From Adiantum capillus-veneris (taxonomy: Eukaryota > Streptophyta > Polypodiopsida > Polypodiales > Pteridaceae), in the NCBI GenBank assembly GCA_014529385.2, contig CM043958.1, forward strand, positions 123,616,817 through 123,680,816: a stretch of 64,000 nt of DNA, in the 5' to 3' direction. The notes below the pieces were generated by a model, which had not been told where the DNA came from, ran no database searches, and saw only the letters and a program-made list of their open reading frames with translations. Numbering within the stretch: the first letter of the stretch is position 1; every line of letters starts with the position of its first letter. Position numbers and translations under genes: made by a program. Positions 57,840 through 64,000 of this stretch are shown here, piece by piece.

Positions 57840-58120
57840 CCCCCTACTTTCTCCCTCTCTTGTTCTCATGCATGACAAGCTGCTCGGCTTCTCCCTCCCG
57901 TCGACATTCCGTGCCCTCCTTTCCTGATCCAGAAACAACCCAGTGGGCTCGGCCATCTCACCCATCTCCCCCTCACCCCCCCCCTCCCCCCCACTTTCTC
58001 CCTCTGTCGTTCTCATGCATGGCAAGCTACTCGGCTTCTCCCTCCCGTTGACTTTCCTTGCCCTCCTTTCCTGAATAGCCCAGTGGACTCGGCATCTCAC
58101 CCATTTCCCTCACACACACA
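57840..58120. repeat. About 145-bp tandem duplication between CT arrays
   Basis: TTCTCATGCATG-CAAGCT-CTCGGCTTCTCC occurs at 57863 and 58010, and CAGTGG-CTCGG-CATCTCACCCAT at about 57940 and 58080. Each copy is followed by a C-rich run. Confidence 0.88.
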
Positions 58121-58219
58121 CACACACACACATCCCCCCCCACCCCACCCCCCCCAACCTCCTCACTCTCGCTCCCTCCCCTGTTCCGATGTAAGCCCGC
58201 CATGCAGTTGCGCAATACT

Positions 58220-58221
<2 letters not shown>

Positions 58222-58312
<91 letters not shown>
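58222..58312. repeat. (CT)n microsatellite, fourth of the cluster
   Basis: Pure TC, about 91 bases, then CA-rich sequence. Confidence 0.97.
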
Positions 58313-58314
<2 letters not shown>

Positions 58315-58439
58315 GATTCACACACACATCCCCTACCTCACCACACACACACACACACTCCCCGATGCCTCTCACCCCCTCAGCTTCTAGCCATCATCCT
58401 CTCTCTCATGGCTCACGCTCTCTCTCACTCATGCTATTT

Positions 58440-59050
58440 GTGAAGCCGGTGTAGCAGCATGTAAATTATTAAAAAATATAATATATATATTTTCCCTCTC
58501 TCTTGTTCCCATGCACACACACTATCCTTATTACCACACACACCCACACACAACCATATACATGCACATACACACTCATGAGCACATGCACATGCATCCA
58601 AACACACAGTGCACGCATATATGCACACACAAAAAAGTAAAAAGCAAAGGAAACGAGCACCACGCCATTGACATCGGCAAAGAAGAAACACTAAAAGCAC
58701 AAGAAGGTGACACTAACTTAAATAGTGACGCTGAAGTCATGCCCTGACCGGCCTGGAAACGAACAAACACGTAGCACCTCGGCATCATGCAAAAAGAACA
58801 CCATTTTTGGCAGCATTAACCTCACATCGGCCACCCGAACCATCAACAAAACCCCTTGTAAATTCCACGACCCCCCACTCTTCTCTAATAACCTAGCTAA
58901 TAGCTAGTGGATTGTTAAAAAATCCCCACCCCACTCTTACTTGCCTTCTCTCTATCTCCACCTTCTCTCCCTTCTCTCTCTCACTAGAGAGGCATCTACA
59001 CTCACTACAGTGACCAGTGGATATTTGCAAGAACCATTAGGTAAAAACCA
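58440..59050. other. AC-rich unassigned stretch
   Basis: CACACA-type runs at 58510-58640 give His/Thr-rich frames that are repeat artefacts. No gene. Confidence 0.5.
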
Positions 59051-60256
59051 CCTCTTAAACCTATATAAAGGGGCCTCCGCTAAGCAAAAAGGGAGAGACA
59101 CAAGTAGAGAACACACTAGAGGCACCACCCAAGCTCCATGCACTCTACATTCCATGCACAACTAAGCACATAATGCACCTCCCAAGGTAGGCAGCTCATG
59201 GTATCATGTTTTGTTGCAAGCATGGGCATTTTAACATTGGCCACATCACCACCACCACCAATCTCCACCCACACCATGGTTGAATTACTAGCTATGACCA
59301 CCCATGCACATAAGGCACTCACTATCACCCCGTAGGGCAACATGAGCACGCTAGGATTGAATGCACCAACACCATGCTATCCCTGGCCACTCTCGATGAT
59401 GGTGATTTACGTTGTCGGTGGTTGCATCCCCTTGATGTTTCCCTCAACTAACCTCTCGCTAACTCCAAAGTTTGCCATGTACCATATGGTGCTCGCATTT
59501 CATCATGCATCGCGAGTGCTCAAAGCAAGGTTTGGTAACAGTCAAGACCACTATTTGTAAGTATCACCATCATCAATAAAAGTGTGCAATGCTATCCTGA
59601 TCTTTGAGTCCATTCTCTTTTCTCCTTAGCTTTATTTTTCCCACATTTGCGAGATGTTTCATCTCTTGTATATCACTCTACTTGTGCTTCATCACGTGTG
59701 CCATCACCAGTCAGTCAATATGCTCCATTTTGACCTTGTCACATACCTCTCTCGTACACACACTCCTGACGGTTGATTAGGCATTTTCTATATTTGGACA
59801 TTTTGCTACATCATCATTTCATGTTGGCTACCTAGATGGCATCTCACTTTTCTATCCTAGGTCATCTTCCTAGCCTCACTTCTGCCCTGGGGAGGTCACC
59901 TAATAAAAATGTAACCTATCACGTGAGCTCAACAGAAGGGTATTTAAAGCTCTTGAGACTTACAGAAATATATATACAGAAGGGCATTATTTTTTCAAAT
60001 TTCAAAAAAACTTAAAAATTTTAAAAGAAAAGGGTACATTATATTCCTAACAAAATTCACAGATAAGGGGTTTTACAAACATGTCGTGAATGCAAGGGAT
60101 ATGGTAGTTTTACACATACTGAACCCCACGAGACTTATGCTAGGTGGTGCCCCTCTATAGGTGTAGGCTAATTCCTACCTTGAGATGATGCTTGGGATGT
60201 TCAGGCTATATGTGGTGTAGAGGCCACCCCATATGGCATGTCATTTCTGGTCATCA
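59050..60256 (+). repeat. Putative 5' LTR (3' portion at least) of a plus-strand Ty3 element
   Basis: A TATA-like site, CTATATAAAGGGG, at about 59059 is followed by an A/G-rich RNA-start-like region. The stretch ends CATCA at 60256, six bases before a Tat/Athila-type primer-binding site. No second LTR is in the window because the element is cut by the Copia insertion, so the left LTR border cannot be set and the call rests on the primer-binding site and TATA box. Confidence 0.45.
59059..59071 (+). promoter_or_regulatory. TATA-like box
   Basis: CTATATAAAGGGG, a near-consensus TATA box on the plus strand, about 1.2 kb ahead of the primer-binding site. Confidence 0.5.
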
Positions 60257-60262
60257 TTTTCT

Positions 60263-60280
60263 TGGCGCCCCACCGAGAAT
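60263..60280 (+). other. Primer-binding site of the plus-strand Ty3 element
   Basis: TGGCGCCCCACCGAGAAT follows CATCATTTTCT. The TGGCGCC core and position are as in the two Tat-type sites at 14512-14529 and 42586-42603. Confidence 0.6.
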
Positions 60281-61236
60281 TATTTCATGAATCCCTCTAG
60301 TTTACAAGACTGAAAACCCTAATCTTTTGTGGATGGATGAATGATTACCAGGGCTAAGTGGACGACAAAAGAAGAAGAGCTCCGAGCACAACTATACAAA
60401 CTTCGCATCTCCATCGAGGCTCAAGTGCCAGGTGTAATGGTGATATATCTGCAGTGGGAAAGACAACCAGAACGTCAGACCCAGTGGATATACATAGGCT
60501 GGGTTCCAAGGACAAGAAGGAGAAAGTCGAGACCATGTCCGCAACCTACGACCAACCCGCAACAACAGGATGGAGGGAGCTCTACACAATAGAGAGTCAA
60601 CACTATTCTTCTTCAAGAATCGGGTAGCTCAAGTCACCGAGGTAATTATCACAATCAGTTTCCAAGTTGCACCTGATGCTGCAGCACAGATAATGGAAGC
60701 ACATGCTCACGCTCTCACTAGTCTACTTCAAGAATCGGGTAGCTCAAGTCACCGAGGTAATTATCACAATCAGTTTCCAAGTTGCACCTGATGCTGCAGC
60801 ACAGATAACGGAAGCACATGCTCACGCTCTCACTAGAGAGACTAGGGATCTACTAAGCCTGTTTTAGGAAAGGACACCACCCTCTCCCACAAGTTTGGAT
60901 AGTGACTAAGCACCTCTAAGCTTCACATGAATCGGTACAACCTACCTCAAGGCAGATCACACATTCCGATACGAGTACGTTCAATCAAGGTAATACTGGA
61001 TTGGAAGGCTCATTGCCAGCACGTCATCAATGCCATGCAAGGTGTGGAGCACTTCTCTAAGGTTCTGGCATCAGATCATTCATTTGTCCTACCTTTGGTA
61101 CAAGGCAATGTACCGTTTGAAATTTTGATTTATGTTCTAGTATAAAAAGGGTATACATGCCTCCTTGTAAAGAAAAAAGAAACTTTTGATTGCAAGCTAA
61201 GTAGTGTCGTCTTTCTAGCTCTCTCTCTCAATAGTC
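60281..61236 (+). other. Leader of the plus-strand Ty3 element
   Basis: Contains short frames (60341-60592 is the longest, with a basic MITRAKWTTKEEELRAQLYK start) and the 115-bp duplication. TATAAAAAGG at about 61141 could be a second promoter or chance. The first frame could be a decayed upstream ORF like that of the Tat element. Confidence 0.45.
60611..60840 (+). repeat. 115-bp tandem duplication in the leader
   Basis: CTTCAAGAATCGGGTAGC starts both copies at 60611 and 60726. Only about one base differs (ATAATGG against ATAACGG). The near-identity points to a recent event. The repeat length is not a multiple of 3. Confidence 0.95.
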
Positions 61237-61481
61237 ATGGCAAGTGTAGCATTTCCAACATTTAGAGGAAAGAATGGGGAGGATTTGGTAACAGATTTCT
61301 TAGACGACTTTGAAGTAGTATGTTTAGTAAGCAACAAAGATATACATGAATCTCAGGTTAGAATCTTTAAGAATCTCATGAAGTTAGAAGCTAGGTCGTG
61401 GTACAACGCACTTCCACAAGCAACTAAGGATGATTGGGAGACCTTAAAAACTGATTTTAAGAGGCGCTTTGGGGGAGGTAC
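61237..61481 (+). pseudogene. gag: Gag N-terminus of a Ty3 element, truncated by Copia insertion
   Basis: 81 codons from ATG 61237: MASVAFPTFRGKNGEDLVTD, then DDFEVVCLVSNKDIHESQVRI and LEARSWYNALPQATKDDWETL, then KTDFKRRFGGG. This is clearly homologous to the gag starts at 41248 and 13495 (both minus). The frame is undamaged up to 61481, where the Copia LTR begins, and only runs on into the LTR by chance. The rest of this element should reappear beyond the right end of the window, after the far end of the Copia element. Confidence 0.85.
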
Positions 61482-61803
61482 TGTTGAGATGTCGAGCTCT
61501 ACACCTTGAGCTGGCATCCACTACGGGTCTTGGCCGCTTATGCCATTTACTCACTGGCGCGTTAGGTGACCGACACGGAGGATCTCTGCCAGTGATTCTA
61601 CAGCTGGACTACACTTATAGTGCGAGCCTAGTACGCTTCTAGCGATTTCACACTTAGTGACCGCATGTACATATGTGCTACTTTTCAGCTTTAGCACTTA
61701 GTCATTTTGTACTCTCTTTTCTATGAAGAAGAAGAAGAAGCTTTCCATCTCTGTGTGCTTTGTGCTTGTCTTGTGTATCTCTCTTGCATCCTCATTCTTT
61801 ACA
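61482..61803 (+). repeat. Copia 5' LTR (322 bp)
   Basis: Starts TGTTGAGATG and ends TTCTTTACA. A GAAGAAGAAGAAG run near 61724 is one unit longer than in the copy at 64-384. Confidence 0.92.
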
Positions 61804-61815
61804 TGGTATCAGAGC
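61804..61815 (+). other. Primer-binding site, tRNA-Met type
   Basis: TGGTATCAGAGC immediately after the LTR: a perfect 12-base match to the usual Copia site. Confidence 0.93.
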
Positions 61816-62074
61816 CTGGTGCAGGCAAGAGAGGCTAAGAGAGCAAGAGCATCATAATCCCTTCGTTCGCAATCCACGACCAGATATGTACAAGTTTCTG
61901 AACAGGTCTCCAAAGTGCAGTATACAGAGATTTATTGTACAAGTACAGTGGTTGTATGTACGCTTGATTGTGGACACTCGTTGAGTGTAGAAAGCGTTAC
62001 AGGTACCACGATAGCAGGTTCAATAGATTTGCAAGTTTTTGCAGATTGCAGCTATTTTGTCTTAGTGCTTCAAG

Positions 62075-63337
62075 ATGTCTGACGATTTCAGTCAGATTGT
62101 TACTGAGAAGCTTGAGAAAAATAACTACCCTGCATGGAAGTTCAGAATAAAAAATTTCCTAAAGGGAAAGGTTATTGGGACTATGTAGAAGGAGACAATG
62201 AAAAGGAACCAGAGCTTCCCGAGGCAAATGCTACAGCAGAACAAAGGAAAGCTTTGAGGGACTGGCAACAAGGCCAGAGCAAAGTGATGTATTGGCTTTC
62301 TATGAGCATCACAGATGGCATGATGGGCTATCTACAGGATGCTGAAACCCCGCCATTGCATGGAGAAACTTAGGCAGAGTGTTCGAGGTGAACACCAAGC
62401 CAGGAAGCTTCAACTAAAGTCGGAGCTAAATCAGGTTAAGAGGAACAACCTCTCAATCAATGATTATGCCTTGAAGATCAAGAGTATCATTGAGGCTCTT
62501 GGATCTATTAAAGTCTCAGTGGAAGACGATGACATTGTCCGTGCATGCTTGGATGGTCTAGGAAATGAGTATGTACATTTTAGGTCTTCCATGAATACAA
62601 GAGACGACATCCCCGTGTTCCAAGATTTGATTTCTATGCTTATTCTTGAGGAGAAGAACCTTGACACATCTTCTTCTCATGGAAGAAATAATTTTGAACA
62701 GGCCTTCTATTCTAACTCCAACAGAGGTAGAGGTAGAGGTCGTGGTCGAGGCCCAAGGGGTTGTAGGGGCCAATTTCTAGAAGGTCAATCACATCAAAAA
62801 AATACAGGTGGCAGGGGAAACCAGTCTCAAGGCAGGGGGAGTCAAAGAGGTCGTGGTGTCGGATCAAGCAAGCAGCAACATACTCCAGATAGCAGAGAAT
62901 GTTGGACTTGTGGTGAAAGAGGTCACATGTCATGTGACTGTCCAAAGGGAAAAGTAAGTGGAAAGAGAGAACAGGGCAACTATGCATCTACTAGCAGAGA
63001 CGCAGATGACAGCAAAAACGAGCGCATGTTTGTTATGCAGCATGTAATGAATACAATGACTGCAGAGAATTCCACCCAAGATGATGTTTGGTATGTGGAT
63101 TCAGGTGCCTCTAATCACATGACGTCTCGTGGAGAGTGGTTTAGAGATATGTGCAAACTAGATGTGTCAGGCTATGTGCAGACAGGAGATGACACAGCTC
63201 ACCCCATTGCTCATGTAGGGGACATACCTCTAAATACGAAGAGTGGGAAATCAAAGTACTTAGCAGATGTACTTCATGTCCCAAACATTACAAAGAATCT
63301 TGTTTCTGTTGGACAAATGGTTGAGCAGGGTTTGTAG
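62075..63337 (+). pseudogene. gag: Gag and protease region of the Copia element
   Basis: ATG 62075 opens MSDDFSQIVTEKLEKNNYPA and WKFRIKNFLKGK, the usual Copia Gag start. A frameshift near 62165 moves to GYWDYVEGDNEKEPELPEA and SKVMYWLSMSI. Two further shifts near 62345-62400 pass through WRNLGRVFEVNTK to the 332-codon frame 62339-63337. That frame has KSELNQVKRNNLSINDYALK, a Gly/Arg-rich block (62725-62870), the CCHC knuckle CWTCGERGHMSCDC (62900-62941) and the protease site VWYVDSGASNHM (catalytic Asp at 63098-63100). It ends at a TAG (63335) in what should be continuous pol. Confidence 0.9.
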
Positions 63338-64000
63338 GTTCGCTTCAATCCAAATAGCTGTTATGTGAAGATTTCCAGAATGGCTGTAAGCTGATCACAG
63401 AGGGCAAATGTGTGGGCAGAATGTTTACGTTGAATGTAGACATGCCTGAGGTAAAAGCTGCATTATTTTCACAGGGCACAGGTGTTGTGGTTGATGTTGA
63501 CATTTGGCACAAACGCATTGGCCATGTCAATGAGCAGAGATTGCGCAGCATGCAATCAAAACAGATTGTAAAAGGTTTGCCCAAATTCAAGGTGGATGGT
63601 ATGCATAAAGTGTGTGCAGCATGCCAGTTTGGAAAACAGTCAAAGGGCTCATTTCCACATGAGCGCAATGTATGTAAAAAGCCACTTGAGGTGGTGCACA
63701 CAGATGTTTGGGTTCCAACCAATACTGCAAGTATACATGGTTGCAGGTATTATGTCTCTTTCATTGATGACCGTACAAGGAAAGTATGGGTCTACTTCAT
63801 GCGTAACAAAAGTGAAGTGTTTGGTCACTTTCAGGACTTCAAAGTCATGATTGAGAAGGAGACAGATATGCAAATCAAGACATTGAGGTCAGATGGAGGG
63901 GGAGAGTACTTCTCCAATGATTTTTCAGATTTTTTGCGAATGCATGGCATACGCAGGCAGTTTACATGCAGATATACTCCACAACAGAATGGGGTCGCAG
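63338..64000 (+). pseudogene. pol: Pre-integrase and integrase core of the Copia element, cut by the window end
   Basis: After a frameshift near 63366 the plus strand reads without a stop: EDFQNGCKLITEGKCVGRMF, then DIWHKRIGHVNEQRL and VCAACQFGKQSKGSF (HHCC zinc domain). Next is the integrase core with VVHTDVW (Asp at 63703-63705), SFIDDRTRKVWVYFM and TLRSDGGGEYF (Asp at 63892-63894), then TPQQNGVA at the edge. The catalytic Glu should be the next codon, outside the window. Apart from the entry frameshift this part looks intact. Confidence 0.92.

Larger units (their letters stand above)
61482..64000 (+). mobile_element. Ty1/copia element, 5' part, nested in the Ty3 gag
   Basis: LTR 61482-61803, primer-binding site 61804-61815, then Gag, zinc knuckle, protease, pre-integrase zinc domain and integrase core up to the window end. 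This is the Copia gene order (integrase before reverse transcriptase). The likely 5-base target, GGTAC, is at 61477-61481. It belongs to the same family as 1-384. At least four frameshifts or stops show it is no longer autonomous. Confidence 0.93.

Overview
The window looks like intergenic DNA from a large, repeat-rich land-plant nuclear genome. LTR retrotransposons of three lineages are nested inside one another. There are very long (CT)n/(GA)n microsatellites and degenerate tandem arrays, and I find no host gene that reads as intact. The lineages are Ty1/copia, a Ty3 chromovirus with an integrase-linked chromodomain, and Ty3 of the Tat type with a second, archaeal-type RNase H. Their primer-binding sites match plant tRNA 3' ends. 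I cannot name the species. A spore-bearing plant such as a fern or lycophyte is possible but unproven.

Layout, left to right. 1-384 is the 5' end of a minus-strand Copia element. 727-5819 is a 5.1 kb minus-strand LTR element with no recognisable genes, flanked on both sides by (CT)n tracts. 7640-8610 holds two minisatellites (about 114-bp and 53-bp units). 8700-10804 plus 15684 onward is a decayed gene with an FCP1/HAD-phosphatase-like core. It is split by a very young, gag-only LTR element (10805-15679) whose two 1144-bp LTRs look identical. 16641-16952 is a 156-bp tandem duplication. 19547-21315 and 51662-54800 are two copies of one dispersed repeat. 23215-23990 is a second decayed FCP1-like copy. 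24428-29180 holds two arrays of a palindromic TATGCTA-based motif in opposite orientation, lying around the remains of a cysteine-rich, transposase-like gene on the minus strand.

31508-47000 is a Russian doll. A decayed chromovirus (minus strand) is interrupted in its reverse-transcriptase region by a 9.94 kb Tat-type element (34201-44137) that has a perfect 5-bp target-site duplication, GTGGC. Next come a tRNA-like sequence (47280-47350), a gag-only remnant of another Ty3 element with a 47-bp repeat (47500-49760), further CT tracts, and a cluster of four CT arrays embedded in duplicated modules (57380-58312). At the right edge a plus-strand Ty3 element (leader 60263-61236, gag 61237-61481) is interrupted by a Copia element (from 61482 off the window). 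That Copia belongs to the same family as the one at position 1.

How the parts relate: the gag-only element and the Tat-type element share the same unusual primer-binding-site type and a similar gag N-terminus. The simplest picture is a non-autonomous element mobilised by Tat-type relatives. The gag-only element has an intact reading frame and identical LTRs, so it is the best candidate here for something recently active. Most other coding sequence is broken by stops and frameshifts. In the Tat element, four of the five gag-pol stops I located are TAG where a CAG codon would fit, as expected from methylation-driven C-to-T decay.
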